From assembly GCF_000195635.1 (NCBI RefSeq), contig NZ_GL882644.1, positions 84,972 to 148,971 of the forward strand: a DNA stretch of 64,000 bases, in the 5' to 3' direction. Below the pieces are notes generated by a model. The model was not told where the DNA came from and ran no database searches. It saw only the letters and a program-made list of their open reading frames with translations. This document shows, piece after piece, positions 33,342 to 44,400 of this stretch (positions are counted from its first letter, which is position 1; the number at the start of each line of letters is the position of its first letter). The position numbers and the translations under genes are program-made. Origin of the DNA: Bacteroides fluxus YIT 12057 (GTDB lineage: Bacteria > Bacteroidota > Bacteroidia > Bacteroidales > Bacteroidaceae).

Positions 33342-34889
33342 TTATTTCTTTTCAGCAGCCCATTCCTTAGCTCCCTGCTCTTTCAGCTTAGCTGTAAATT
33401 CAGCAGCCTTCTTGGCAGTGGCAGCTTCCTCTTCAGGAGCAGCATAAGCATGCTTATAGCCCTTTACCACATTCCATTCGCCACGGGTAAAGTCGGGGAA
33501 TTCAACGGCAGCGCAACCGTTATCCATAGAAAGTTCACCCAACTCTGCCAGACAGCACCATTCGGCAAGGTCATAAACATCCATATCCAAAGGAAGACCG
33601 TTCTGCAAGCAATATACCAGACGGCTGTCCATGATAAAGTCCATACCACCATGGCCACCGACTTCCTTAGCCATCTCACCATATTTCTTCAAGATAGGAT
33701 GCTGGTATTTCTCTACAAGAGCTTTCATTTCGGCATCAGGAAGGAAACCGTGTGAGCTCAAGTCGTCAACCTTAGGCTGCACGCCCGAAGCACTGAGCTG
33801 CTTGGCATCCAATGCATAGCCTTCCACAGGATACTTGTTGGCAAAACCTTTGGTACCGGTAAGCTGGTACAGACGGTTGTAAGGTTGCGGAGTCATTACA
33901 TTATGCTGGATTTCGATCACCTTACCGTTGGCTGTACGCAATAAAGTGGTAGTGTGGTCACCGTTACGGAAGTTGTTGCAGGTTGAATCCGTACGGTCTT
34001 CTACCAATGCCTTACCTACTACGGACTTCGTATCCATGGCAACCAGTGTGGTCACGCGGTCACCACGGTGGATATCAAGAGCCTGTGCCACAGGGCCAAG
34101 GCCGTGGGTAGCATACACATCACCACGATGCTTCATGTTGTAATCCAGACGCCAGCCCAGTTTGTCGCCCTCACCGTTCTTCCAATAATAATCCCAGAAA
34201 GGCTCCAAGTTGTGGATGTAGGCACCCTGTGCACGGATAACCTCACCGAAAACTCCCTGCTGAGCCATATTCAAGGTATTCATCTCAAACCAGTCATAGC
34301 AGCAATTTTCAAGAATCATACAGTGCTTGCGGTTTGCCTCACTCAAGTTGATCAGATCCCAGCACTCCTGCAGGTTCATGGCAGAAGGTACCTCAATAGC
34401 CACGTGCTTGCCATTCTCCAAAGCGCATTTGGCTACGGGGAAATGATGAAGCCAATCGGCGGCAATATAAACCAAGTCGATATCATCACGTTTGCAGAGC
34501 TCTTCATACCCCGTAGCACCGGAATAAACGGCAGCCTTAGGCAGAGAAGCCTTCTCAAGATACTTCTGGCATCTTTCGGCACGTTCCTGCTCATAATCGC
34601 AGAGGGCTACAATCTGTGTCCCGGGGATATAAGTAAAGCGGGCTACCGCACCCGGTCCGCGCATACCCAAGCCGACGAATCCTACACGTACGACCTCCAT
34701 CTTAGGAACAGTCAGCCCCAATACACTTTTTTGTCCGGCAGGACGTTCCGGAGTCTGCACGACAATTGTTCCATTTTTCCATTCCCACTGTGTGCCTTTT
34801 TCTGTTGTCTGCACAGTAGTGGCAGTCTGTGTTGAACATGCGCCAAAAGCGAAACATAAACTCAACACCAAGAGTCCAATTTTTTTCAT
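33342..34889 (-). CDS. GH109-type (Gfo/Idh/MocA) alpha-N-acetylgalactosaminidase, lipoprotein
   Basis: 515 residues. A lipoprotein signal (LVLSLCFAFGAC, Cys18) precedes an NAD-binding Rossmann domain (VRVGFVGLGMRGPGAVARF, then QIVALCDYEQERAE) and a GFO_IDH_MocA C-domain. The early motif MRGPGAVARF and the overall plan match GH109 glycosidases, which use bound NAD in a redox-assisted cleavage of alpha-GalNAc. The lipid anchor puts it in the periplasm or at the surface. It follows the GH31 gene on the same strand with its own promoter. The substrate would be mucin-type O-glycans or A-type blood-group antigens; this is inferred. Confidence 0.88.
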   Translation of the reverse strand: MKKIGLLVLSLCFAFGACSTQTATTVQTTEKGTQWEWKNGTIVVQTPERPAGQKSVLGLTVPKMEVVRVGFVGLGMRGPGAVARFTYIPGTQIVALCDYEQERAERCQKYLEKASLPKAAVYSGATGYEELCKRDDIDLVYIAADWLHHFPVAKCALENGKHVAIEVPSAMNLQECWDLINLSEANRKHCMILENCCYDWFEMNTLNMAQQGVFGEVIRAQGAYIHNLEPFWDYYWKNGEGDKLGWRLDYNMKHRGDVYATHGLGPVAQALDIHRGDRVTTLVAMDTKSVVGKALVEDRTDSTCNNFRNGDHTTTLLRTANGKVIEIQHNVMTPQPYNRLYQLTGTKGFANKYPVEGYALDAKQLSASGVQPKVDDLSSHGFLPDAEMKALVEKYQHPILKKYGEMAKEVGGHGGMDFIMDSRLVYCLQNGLPLDMDVYDLAEWCCLAELGELSMDNGCAAVEFPDFTRGEWNVVKGYKHAYAAPEEEAATAKKAAEFTAKLKEQGAKEWAAEKK

Positions 34890-34942
34890 GGTTTTGTTAA
34901 TTTAAAATTAAGATTAATTATAGAGTGTACTCATTCACTCCG

Positions 34943-34974
34943 CAAAGGTACACAAACCATATATACGGAGCAAA
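34943..34974 (-). promoter_or_regulatory. Promoter of the GH109 gene
   Basis: On the minus strand, TTTG (34971-34974), 20 bp, TACCTTTG (34943-34950), 53 bp before the start. Confidence 0.75.
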
Positions 34975-34988
34975 TGAGTAACATTATT

Positions 34989-37900
34989 TTAGAACTTATG
35001 TACACCCAACAGTTTGTCTACCAAGAAGCCGTCAGCCACTTTCAGATCGAATTTCACATTCCGTCTTGCCTTAAGCTTGATGACAAACAGGTCACTGTCT
35101 CCTTCGAGGGCTTCACGCTCCCCGATGTTCACAAACGTAGGATACAGAGACTTGATACCGTTGGTATGGAGTCTGTCATTGGTCAGATTCTCCATTCCCT
35201 TCATGCCCAGAGGCTGTACCCCTACAAATTCATAATCGGCAGGATTGTAGGGCAAAGCAAAGCTGAGTGCATTTACATAACGCAGTCCGGAACCTTTCAC
35301 CAATATCTCAACCACCTCGTCTTTGGCATAAGCGCGCTTAGGGGTGCTGATGCTGATGTTTCCTTCGGCCTTTTCGCCTTTGGCACCATCGGCACCTCCA
35401 TCAAGCTGTGTAGCTACGACTGAAATGTCGTAAGCATCTATCAGCCCGTTACGGTTCAAGTCTCCATTGCTGATGTATCCTTCAAAATCAGCATCACCAC
35501 GGCGCAGACCGGTATAGTTGGTGTAAGACGTCAAGTCATTCTCATCAACCAGCTTGTCATTGTTGATATCACCGGGCAGGTAACTTTCCGTTCCCGGAAC
35601 TTTGAATACATATATCTCCCGACCCGAACCATAGTTGCCTACAGCTTCAGTTATGCTCATCTTGATATAACGGGCGGTCGGTGCCTGCGCAAACGTAAAT
35701 ATCTTCACTTCACCGTCACGCTTCCAGTCAAACGCTCCGGCTTCGGTCCAGTTCTCCTTATCCGTGCTGTAATAGACTGTACCTTTCAGGATTGTTCCGT
35801 TGCCAGCATTCTCACGCGGGAGATAATGGAACTTCTCAACTTGATTGATAGACTTCAAATCCATAATCAAATCAAACGGCACTGCCTTTTCATTATACTT
35901 GGTATGCCACAACTCTCCTTCTTCGAAGTCGAACAGACGGCGGAGCGAACGGCCCTGGTTGGCGGCGGTTGTCTCACCAACGATTCCATGTATGGCAAAT
36001 TCCAGAGGATCTTTCTTGGTAGTGGCGCTGAAAGCTGCCCAGTCAGAGTATCCATCTTTGTTCACGGCACGTATCTTGAAGTCGTAAGCGGTTTCTACGC
36101 TCAACCCTTCGAACAGCAGTTCCGTATCCTTAATGGTACTATAGTTCATGCCATCAAACTCTATTTCATAATAGTCGGCATTATCTACCTTGTTCCAAGT
36201 GGGCTTCAAGGTATAAGCTGCGGTATTCTCTTCGGCAACCTGTGCTTTCGGGGCAACCAGCGGACCTGAAGTCACCTTGTGGCTATCAGCCGGAGCAAAT
36301 ACAAAACCATTTATCTTCAAGGTTGTCCGGTTGGCAGTGATGTCAGTAGCGGCCAACTTGACAAGCAGCTGGGGATTTTTCGTAATCACCTCTTTCTCAA
36401 ACTCGCTGCCTTTGGTGGCAAACTTGTTCAAGTCAGGCTTGGCATCGTAGAAATAGACATTCTCTTTCTGAAGGAATTCATCCATGCTGCCTGCTTCCAC
36501 AAGTTTGACCTTGCTCTTTCCGACAGTTGCCAGAACCTTTTTAGGTTTCTCGGTTACATTGACTCTGAATTCAGTGGCTTTTTCTTTCACAAAACCCTTG
36601 AAGTCCCCCCGGGCCGGATAAACGGTAACCGTCACATCCCCTTTCTCACCGGCAACCGATTCAATCAAGGTACTTACCCCCTTACCCGAACGATATTCTT
36701 CAGTTGTACCGTCATCATCATATTCGGTAAATGAGCTCTGTCCATAAGGATAGAGTTCGTATATACGCAGATTCTTGGCTGTTTCGCTGACGTTGTTATT
36801 GGGGGACGTCATGGGAATAATAGCTCCGTTCTTCACGAATACAGGCAACTTCCAAAGCGGTGCGGCATAGCTATTGATGATGCGTCCACCTTGATACATC
36901 TCGCCGGAGAAGTAATCTACCCATTCACCCTCAGGCAGATAGATGCCGTTACGGATATCATTGCCTTGTTCATCGGCCTTGGTTGCCTGATAAACAGGAG
37001 CCACCAGGAAGTACGGGCCATAGAGGAACTGATACTGTGTGGCTTTGCCCAAAGTATAAGCATTGGGGTATTCCAGGAACATGGCACGGATCATAGGTAA
37101 TCCATCCACAGATTCCTTGGCGATACTGTAGGCGTATGGCATGATTTCCGATTTCAACTTCAGATACCAACGATTGATGGAAGTAGCCGGTTCGCCAAGG
37201 GCATGGGGATATTTCTCGTTAGCTCCCCACCCGTCCATATTCAGCTGCATGGGAGTAAAGGTCTTCCATTGGAAATCACGGGTATTCACCACCGGATTCT
37301 TTCCTCCGAAAATACCATCCATGTCTGAGCATATATTGGGATTACCCGACAACCCCGAACCGATATAGGTAGGGATATGGAAACGGATATATTCCCATGT
37401 CCCTCCGGTCTGGTCGCCCGACCAGATACCGGCATAGCGCTGTGTACCGGCCCAACCGTCCAGGGAGATGATGAAAGGACGGGCATCGTTGCCATAATAT
37501 GTCATAATCTGCGCCACGTCCGTAATGCCGTTCAGTCCGAAAGAATATCCGGCTCCTACCCAGGCAACATCGGTTTTCAGCACACGTACACCTGCGTCAC
37601 GCACTTCCTTGACGATATCACGTTGCAACAGGGCACTGATACCTTCTTTGGGATGCAGGTCCGACTGTGTCCACAGACCTATTTCCACACCGTTTTTGTG
37701 GGCATAGTCCGTCAGGTCCTTCAAATTGCGGATATTACCGTCCAAGGTCTCCGTCTGGCCGTAGCCGGCTCCATAACCATCATTGGGCAACAACCAGCCC
37801 AAAGGCATATCATGATTTTTATAACGGTCTATCACAGCGCGTGCAGAGAACTGATAATTATTCTTTTCCCCGTTCAGCGATTCTTTGATACCGCCATTGT

Positions 37901-38849
37901 CTTTCTGGCTTTCCTTATAACGCTTTCCGTCCTCAAACAAGATACCATTTTCATCTTCTTTCCAATAGTCACGGTTATAAGCATTCAAATGCCCCTGATA
38001 AAAACCGAACTTCGGTATCAGTACAGGATGGCCTGTCAGTTGATAGTAATCATTCAACAAAGGTACGGCACCCTCATTTACCATAATGAAGATATCCAGA
38101 TAATTGGTCTGATGGGACAACTTCACGATGCCTTTTTCCTCACGTCCGAAGTCATAGACACCTCTTTTAAAAGTGTGCCACATTATACCGTATCCGTTTG
38201 TTGACCAATAATACGGATTGGGAGAGGCTACTCCACCGTCCGTCCAGCTATTCTGGTTTTCAATAGAGATGGCTTTCCCCTTGTGCGAGAACCGTCCGTT
38301 CTGCACGCCCCCGCCATAGAAGTATTCCTGTGGATGTTCCTTCCACTGCAGAGTGACTCTTTCTTTATCAAAAATGGCAGGCTTAGCTTCTTCCAGCACA
38401 ACGGTTCCCGTCTGCAGATTGGTGACTTTCATCAAAGCGGTTTTCTTATCCATTTCCACCTTCACCTTACCGGTAGAGACAGATATAGAACCGGCATCAT
38501 CCTTAACGGCTAATTGCGTCAAATCCTTACGGGGCCGGCTCACCAGGATTTTTGCTTCCGGTTTTGCTTCGGGGTCACGAAGTATGCCTCCGTTGTTGTC
38601 TTGAAATACACGGAAAATGTTGTCTCCATAAAAATCAAGCGTCATGCGCTGTTGATTGGAGAACAAGACTTCGACTGTTGTCGGATTAATTTTCACAACA
38701 CTGATGACAGAGGGGACTTGCTGCACCACTGCAACGCCGTCCTTTTCTCCACCCACAGCCTGCGTTGCCAGATAGGGAGCCGGGAAAAGCATTGCAAAAG
38801 CAAATGGCACCGTTTTCCACTTTCCCAGATTACTAAACAGGTCGTTCAT
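34989..38849 (-). CDS. Multidomain GH31 glycosidase with FN3, F5/8 C, dockerin-like and C-terminal beta domain
   Basis: The start is the ATG at 38849 (1286 residues): an earlier ATG at 38921 would bury the signal peptide (KWKTVPFAFAMLFPAPYLA). Order: N-terminal beta domain (about 30-290), GH31 TIM barrel with nucleophile Asp427 (VLKTDVAWVG) and acid/base Asp479 (GIWSGDQTGGTW), DUF5110-like beta domains, FN3 (about 895-980), F5/8 C-like (about 1000-1090), two dockerin-like Ca loops (DINNDKLVDENDL, DLNRNGLIDAYDI; about 1090-1145) and a cohesin-like C-domain. The domain set resembles GH31 alpha-N-acetylgalactosaminidases (GH31_18), which fits the GH109 neighbour. The subfamily is inferred. Confidence 0.88.
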   Translation of the reverse strand: MNDLFSNLGKWKTVPFAFAMLFPAPYLATQAVGGEKDGVAVVQQVPSVISVVKINPTTVEVLFSNQQRMTLDFYGDNIFRVFQDNNGGILRDPEAKPEAKILVSRPRKDLTQLAVKDDAGSISVSTGKVKVEMDKKTALMKVTNLQTGTVVLEEAKPAIFDKERVTLQWKEHPQEYFYGGGVQNGRFSHKGKAISIENQNSWTDGGVASPNPYYWSTNGYGIMWHTFKRGVYDFGREEKGIVKLSHQTNYLDIFIMVNEGAVPLLNDYYQLTGHPVLIPKFGFYQGHLNAYNRDYWKEDENGILFEDGKRYKESQKDNGGIKESLNGEKNNYQFSARAVIDRYKNHDMPLGWLLPNDGYGAGYGQTETLDGNIRNLKDLTDYAHKNGVEIGLWTQSDLHPKEGISALLQRDIVKEVRDAGVRVLKTDVAWVGAGYSFGLNGITDVAQIMTYYGNDARPFIISLDGWAGTQRYAGIWSGDQTGGTWEYIRFHIPTYIGSGLSGNPNICSDMDGIFGGKNPVVNTRDFQWKTFTPMQLNMDGWGANEKYPHALGEPATSINRWYLKLKSEIMPYAYSIAKESVDGLPMIRAMFLEYPNAYTLGKATQYQFLYGPYFLVAPVYQATKADEQGNDIRNGIYLPEGEWVDYFSGEMYQGGRIINSYAAPLWKLPVFVKNGAIIPMTSPNNNVSETAKNLRIYELYPYGQSSFTEYDDDGTTEEYRSGKGVSTLIESVAGEKGDVTVTVYPARGDFKGFVKEKATEFRVNVTEKPKKVLATVGKSKVKLVEAGSMDEFLQKENVYFYDAKPDLNKFATKGSEFEKEVITKNPQLLVKLAATDITANRTTLKINGFVFAPADSHKVTSGPLVAPKAQVAEENTAAYTLKPTWNKVDNADYYEIEFDGMNYSTIKDTELLFEGLSVETAYDFKIRAVNKDGYSDWAAFSATTKKDPLEFAIHGIVGETTAANQGRSLRRLFDFEEGELWHTKYNEKAVPFDLIMDLKSINQVEKFHYLPRENAGNGTILKGTVYYSTDKENWTEAGAFDWKRDGEVKIFTFAQAPTARYIKMSITEAVGNYGSGREIYVFKVPGTESYLPGDINNDKLVDENDLTSYTNYTGLRRGDADFEGYISNGDLNRNGLIDAYDISVVATQLDGGADGAKGEKAEGNISISTPKRAYAKDEVVEILVKGSGLRYVNALSFALPYNPADYEFVGVQPLGMKGMENLTNDRLHTNGIKSLYPTFVNIGEREALEGDSDLFVIKLKARRNVKFDLKVADGFLVDKLLGVHKF

Positions 38850-38931
38850 TCTTTTGACTTTAAATTTAGAGGTTAGATATATAACGCCGATTACAATTCG
38901 CAACCGGACTACGTTTTCCATCGTTTGGGCA

Positions 38932-38939
38932 CAAAGGTA
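38932..38939 (-). promoter_or_regulatory. -7 box of the GH31 gene promoter
   Basis: Minus strand TACCTTTG, 83 bp before the GH31 start at 38849. No clear -33 box. The rest of 38950-39140 shows no gene. Confidence 0.6.
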
Positions 38940-39142
38940 ATAAAAGGTAGATTACATTAACATCATTTTAAGCAATATTTAGAACAAAACAACTTTCATC
39001 CATCAGATTAAAACATCAGACACCCAGAAACAGAATCATCCTTTTACATTGCTGATGCTACTGTACGCAGGCCTGGGATGAATCATACATCGTTATCTGC
39101 CTATAGTATCAATCCATACTTTGTATCATTACCAATAAAAAG

Positions 39143-39200
39143 GAGGTGTGTCAAAACTGATAAAAGAACACAGTTCTAAATCTTTATTTTGACACACCTC
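39143..39200 (-). terminator. Terminator of the SusC/SusD operon
   Basis: Perfect 14-bp arms (39143-39156 and 39187-39200, GAGGTGTGTCAAAA and its complement) with a T-run on the minus side. It separates the sus operon from the GH31 gene. Confidence 0.85.
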
Positions 39201-39241
39201 TACAAACGATTTAGTAAATAAGGTTAGCCTAAATTGTGGCT

Positions 39242-39628
39242 TTAAATCTCACCATAAGCTTTAAAACAAGCAACAGTGGTCTGACCTTCATATTTTTGCA
39301 AAACGGTGAACTCCGTTTCACGGTATCCGCATTTTACATAAACCGTCGCAGTCCTAGAAGTCTCTCCGGTATTGGCTGTAGTAGCGGTGACAGTTATCTC
39401 TTTACCGTTGGCAGAAACAGTACACCATTCCGCTCCATCCTCATCTACTTCCAAAAGAATCGGAGAAGAAATATCTGTATCTGCCGTAACAGTAGCGGTT
39501 GAATTTGCAGCCGCATCTACCACTACACGCTCAACAACAATATAGCCTACATAGGGCTGTTCTGTTTCGGCACATCCGAACATGATTACCGATAAAAAAA
39601 ACAATACTAAATATGATAAATTTTTCAT
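39242..39628 (-). CDS. Small BACON-domain lipoprotein of the PUL
   Basis: 128 residues with lipobox Cys19 (VIMFGCAETEQP). The rest is a single BACON-type beta domain (WCTVSANGKEITVTATTANT, then SRTATVYVKCGYRETEFTVL). BACON domains are common in surface glycan-binding proteins of Bacteroides. It takes the place of a SusE/F-type accessory protein after SusD, although it is much shorter. It may bind the target glycan or mucin at the surface; this is inferred. It is the last gene before a strong terminator. Confidence 0.85.
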   Translation of the reverse strand: MKNLSYLVLFFLSVIMFGCAETEQPYVGYIVVERVVVDAAANSTATVTADTDISSPILLEVDEDGAEWCTVSANGKEITVTATTANTGETSRTATVYVKCGYRETEFTVLQKYEGQTTVACFKAYGEI

Positions 39629-39667
39629 CTGTATATCTATTTTAAAGTTACTAAACTGATTCTTCTA

Positions 39668-41479
39668 TCATGGGTTCTGTTCCAACTTATAAGGGTATGC
39701 ATCATACTGAGCCTGTGGAATAAATTCACACACAGAAGGTGAATTGTAAGGGATTTCCAAATAACGGTCACCTTGCTTCAAAGTATGGCCACCCGGATAC
39801 CTCCGATCCAATGTTTGACGCCAACGGAATACGTCAAATCGGCGCAATCCCTCCCATGCAAACTCCAACATACGTTCTTCTTCGATAATTTTATGAATAT
39901 CTTTTGGCTGGCCGTTTTCTGCTGTCTTTATATTATCAAGTGTCCATTCCGGGATTCCGGCCCTGCGACGAAGAACATTCACGTCAGCCAACGTCTGTTC
40001 ATCATCACCACCTTTTTCGAAATTAGCTTCTGCACGTATGAGATACATTTCAGCCAATCGTGAAATGACCGGAGACCATAAATGGTAATATTGTTCTTGA
40101 TAGGAACACTTATTAATAGCATACACCAAGAACTGAGTTTCTTTCTGCCGAAGCGTCTTAGCATCATAGACTCTCGGCTCAATACGGCCGATGTATTTGG
40201 TACCATCGTTTGCTACTACGTAATAACGTGTTCCCAAGTTATAGGATTCAGTCTGAACTACAGCACTCTGAAAGGAGGACGCATCCGTGTCACTCATCCT
40301 ATAACTGCCATCTGCTTGTTTGCTAACAGTTATTTGGCGATATTCATAATTGGCATTGTTTCCTGATGACTTAACGGCATAGGCAAATGTCCAGTCCTTA
40401 TAACTCCCGTTAGGATTACCTGTTACAGGATACAAGTCTGTATTTGAACCATCCTCCACATACCTTTTAGTAATAAAGTTACTACGTAAATCTACAGGAA
40501 ATCCACTTTTATCCACATGAAGTTCAAGTAATTCCAGATAACGAGAAGAAGCATACATTTCCTCCCAGCCGCTGCTATTCACACGAACATACAAGCCTCC
40601 CATTCTTCCATATCCTCCATCATCTTTCAGCTTTGTACGGCGAACCGCAAAAATAGTTTCTGAATTTTCTTCTGGCACAAACTGGGAATAAATGGAATAA
40701 TCATCACCCTGCAGTAACTGGAATCTACCGGATTCTATGACATTATTAGCCATGTTCCAAGCCCCCTCCCAATTTTCCATATAAAGATATACTCTTGCCA
40801 ATAGAGCTTCAGCGGCTTCTTTAGTCGCATAACAACTGTTCTTGGAAGACATGCCCTGGGACAACGTCATATAACTGATAGCATCTTCCAAGTCCTTCAC
40901 TATCTGCTCATAAACAGCCGCTACCGTGGAACGACTTTCCGGCAAATCATTCGGATCACTGGTCAACTTCAAAGGCAAGCCTGGATTTTGTGTCGGATTA
41001 TTAGAATAGGGCTGTGCAAACTCATTCACCAACAGAAAATAACACAAAGCCCGCAGATAGTAGTTTTCACCTACTAAAACTTTCTCTTCATTGGTTATGT
41101 TGTCTCCCAAATCTACCCCCATCTCGATTACTCGATTGCAATTACCAATCGTGCGATAGCCTAATTCCCAAGCATATTCTGTTGTAGAACTGGCAATATT
41201 ACGGCTATAGTCATAAAGATTGTATTTAGAGTCAGTAGATGTTCCTCCCCAAGACAAGTCATCAGCACCGTATGCCCAAAAATAATATCCGTAATCGATT
41301 AAACCTCCATCATACTTCAGCATACTGTAACTACCTTGCGACAACTCTACAATATTCCGGGAAGTCACATCTTCTCCAGTCACGCCATCATACATATTCA
41401 CATCCAAGCTGCAACTTGCCAAGCCGGAAAGTACCATTAAAGTACCTAATCCATATTTTATTTTCATAGCTTCATTCAT
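39668..41479 (-). CDS. SusD/RagB family nutrient-binding lipoprotein
   Basis: About 603 residues with lipobox Cys23 (LMVLSGLASCSLDVN), the SusD-like N-domain (YWAYGADDLSWGGT, NCNRVIEMG) and the C-terminal RagB part (LRRFDVFRWRQTLDRRYPGG, EIPYNSPSVCEFIPQ). It forms the lid of the SusC transporter on the outer face and captures the oligosaccharide. Either the ATG at 41479 or that at 41467 could be the start; the second gives a more usual signal peptide. It is 12 bp downstream of the susC gene. Confidence 0.95.
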   Translation of the reverse strand: MNEAMKIKYGLGTLMVLSGLASCSLDVNMYDGVTGEDVTSRNIVELSQGSYSMLKYDGGLIDYGYYFWAYGADDLSWGGTSTDSKYNLYDYSRNIASSTTEYAWELGYRTIGNCNRVIEMGVDLGDNITNEEKVLVGENYYLRALCYFLLVNEFAQPYSNNPTQNPGLPLKLTSDPNDLPESRSTVAAVYEQIVKDLEDAISYMTLSQGMSSKNSCYATKEAAEALLARVYLYMENWEGAWNMANNVIESGRFQLLQGDDYSIYSQFVPEENSETIFAVRRTKLKDDGGYGRMGGLYVRVNSSGWEEMYASSRYLELLELHVDKSGFPVDLRSNFITKRYVEDGSNTDLYPVTGNPNGSYKDWTFAYAVKSSGNNANYEYRQITVSKQADGSYRMSDTDASSFQSAVVQTESYNLGTRYYVVANDGTKYIGRIEPRVYDAKTLRQKETQFLVYAINKCSYQEQYYHLWSPVISRLAEMYLIRAEANFEKGGDDEQTLADVNVLRRRAGIPEWTLDNIKTAENGQPKDIHKIIEEERMLEFAWEGLRRFDVFRWRQTLDRRYPGGHTLKQGDRYLEIPYNSPSVCEFIPQAQYDAYPYKLEQNP

Positions 41480-41491
41480 TTTTTATCATAC

Positions 41492-44400
41492 TTAAAAATT
41501 AACGCTCAATCCTACGGTAAAGCGTCTCACTGTAGGATATCCATAGCTACTTGCACTTCCATTATATTCTGAAGACAACAAGATTTCCGGATCTTGTCCT
41601 GAGAATTTAGTTATTGTAAACAGGTTCTCACCGCCGACACTGACGTTAGCTCCTTTCACTTTCAATGGATCCAACCATTTTTTAGGTAGATTATAAGAAA
41701 GTGTAAGAGATTTCAATTTGAAATAGTCTCCATTTTCCAAATATCTTGTAGAAGTATTTGCCGCATCGTTATTACCACCGGCAATCAACTGCGGATGTGT
41801 TGCAATATCCCCCGGCTTTTCCCAACGACTCCAGCCATCAGCCAGCTTCATTGCCGGTTGAGACGGACGTTCAGCGTCTCGGTCAAGAGACCCCGCACGC
41901 ATGCCGTTATATATCTTCGCACCTGCACTGAAAGTAAAGTTAGCATTTAACGACAAACCCTTCCAAGAAAGATTTGTGCTGACACCCCCATTGACCTTAG
42001 GAGTAGGTGAAGCGTCCAGCAAAACACGGGTAGCCTCATTATAATTACTTGTAACCGTCTTCTCACCGGTTGTCTCATCCACCTTAAACCACAATGGCTT
42101 TCCGGTCATAGCATCTACCCCGGCCCATTCTTGCATATACCAGTTCAGATAAGGATAGCCTACAGCAACGGCTTGCATAGTAAGGTCATCGCCATCGGGC
42201 ATATAGGTTACCTCATTATGATTATACCCCATATTGAAACTTATATCCCAATACCAGTCTTTTGTCCTAATAATTTCAGGGGTTACAGTCAATTCAATAC
42301 CGGAGTTCTTCATTTTACCATTATTGGCTGTCTGACGATTAAATCCCGTCACAGCCGAAAGATGCCGCAAATAAATCAGATTCTTCACCTTTTTCAGATA
42401 AGCATCAAAAGTAATGTTCAAACGATCAAACAAACGAATATCCAAACCAAAATCCAAGTTGGCAGTCTCTTCCCATGAGAGGTCCGGATTACCTTGGTAA
42501 TTAGACAAGAAGGCTATTTCATTTGCATATTGTGAAGTATATCCAAATACTGTAGCCCATTCATAAGCTCCGCCTGGCTGGTTGCCACTGATACCATATG
42601 AGATGCGAGGCTTCAATTCGTTAATCCACCCCAATTCACTGATAAAACTCTCTTTATGCATATTCCAGCCGGCACCGATTGACCAGAATGTAGCCCAACG
42701 CTTATCACGGCCAAACAGGGAAGAGCCATCCCTGCGAATCATACCTTGCAGCAAATATTTACTATCAAACGAGTAATTGACATTCAGATATAAGGCAGCA
42801 TTTTTCTTTTCATATTTAGTACCGGCCGCTTCAGGATCATCAGCTCCCGCATTAATAATTTCAGCCCCTTGGAAAATTTTATAAGCAGTAGCACTAAGAT
42901 CCCAATAGCGATATTCATCATAATCATAACCCAAATAAGCATTGATTTCATGCTTATCACCAAACGTTTTCAGAAAACGTAACAACTGGCTAGCGTAAAT
43001 AGAACGGCTATTATTCTCTGCATCATAATAAGAACCATTGGTTCCTGAACCCGAACGGCTATTAGGATCCACATATGAATTTGAATAATTATTGGTGAAA
43101 CCTATTCTATTGTTGGATTCAAACGTAAGCCAGTCAAATATTTTATAATCAAAACCTACCCCTAGATCAACTCCATTGCTACGACTTTTACTCCAGTTCA
43201 GATGACGATCGTAAGCATAATTTGAGCCACCATCAGAATACCAGTAGTCATCCGGATTGGCAGTAAGAGCCGCATCGCCCGTCGGTGTACCTTCACTACC
43301 TTTTTTCAAATTACCTTGAGAGTCCCAAGGAGTATCCCACGGCACATAACTGGTATAAGCCAACGAGTGTTCCTGATTAAATGTCTCACGGTAACTAGCC
43401 GCTATTTTAGCTTTCAATGTCAAACGCTTGTTTACAATGTAATCCGTATTTGAGCGGAAAGTAAAACGGTCATAATCAAACCCTTTTATTGTACCCTCCT
43501 CTGTATAATAGTCACCCGATACATACGATCTGATCCTATCGTTTCCATATCGATAACCAATGTTATAATTCTGCGTCGGAGCACTCTGTGTTGCATAATC
43601 CCACCAATCGAAATTACGCTCTTTCAGGTAAGGCTGTAACCAGGTTTGTGCCTCCAATGTCCCCGCATTTTGATAAGCGGTAGATACATAATCATAATAT
43701 TCAGCACCTGACATCATCTCCAGATTCCCTTTTTGCAGCTGAGATACACCAAACTTAGCTGAAAGATCAATCTGAGACACCCCTGTAGCAGCACGTTTAG
43801 TAGTTACCTGAATGACTCCATTAGCGCCACGCGAACCGTAAAGCGCCGTAGCCGAACCATCTTTTAAAATAGAAATGGTTTCAATATCATTGGGATTCAG
43901 TTCTGAAGAAGAGCTACCAACCACACCGTCAATGACCCACAGCGGTTCTACATTTCCACGAATAGAGCCTATACCACGCACACGGATACTAACACCATCA
44001 CCAGGCCTTCCCGATGTAGGAGCAACCACAGCACCTGCTACTTTGCCTTGCAGCATATTAGCTACACTCGGAGTAGTAACATCTTTCAGCTTTTCTGATT
44101 TAATAGAAGAGATGGAGCCTGTAATAGAACTTTTACGCTGCATGCCATAGCCTACTACCACGACTTCATCCAATGCCTGCGCATCAGGAGCCAGTTTCAC
44201 GATAACTTTCTCCGTTCCTTTTACTACATACTCATACGGCGCATACCCAATAAATGATACAACTAAAGTTGCCCCCTTAGAAACATTCAATGTGAAATTC
44301 CCATCCATGTCGGTCACTGTACCAATACCGGCATTGCCTTTTACAGTAACATTAGCTCCCGGAATGGTTTCACCCAATTCGTCAAACACCTGTCCGGTTA

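Noticed and set aside
33173..33370. A TTG-initiated frame of 65 codons after the small membrane protein
   Set aside because: It runs through the bidirectional terminator hairpin and into the GH109 gene 3' end. The first 20 codons are hydrophobic, but there is no promoter or other support.
35826..38204. Plus-strand open frames opposite the GH31 gene
   Set aside because: The minus strand encodes an intact multidomain enzyme; the shadows have no signal, motif or promoter.
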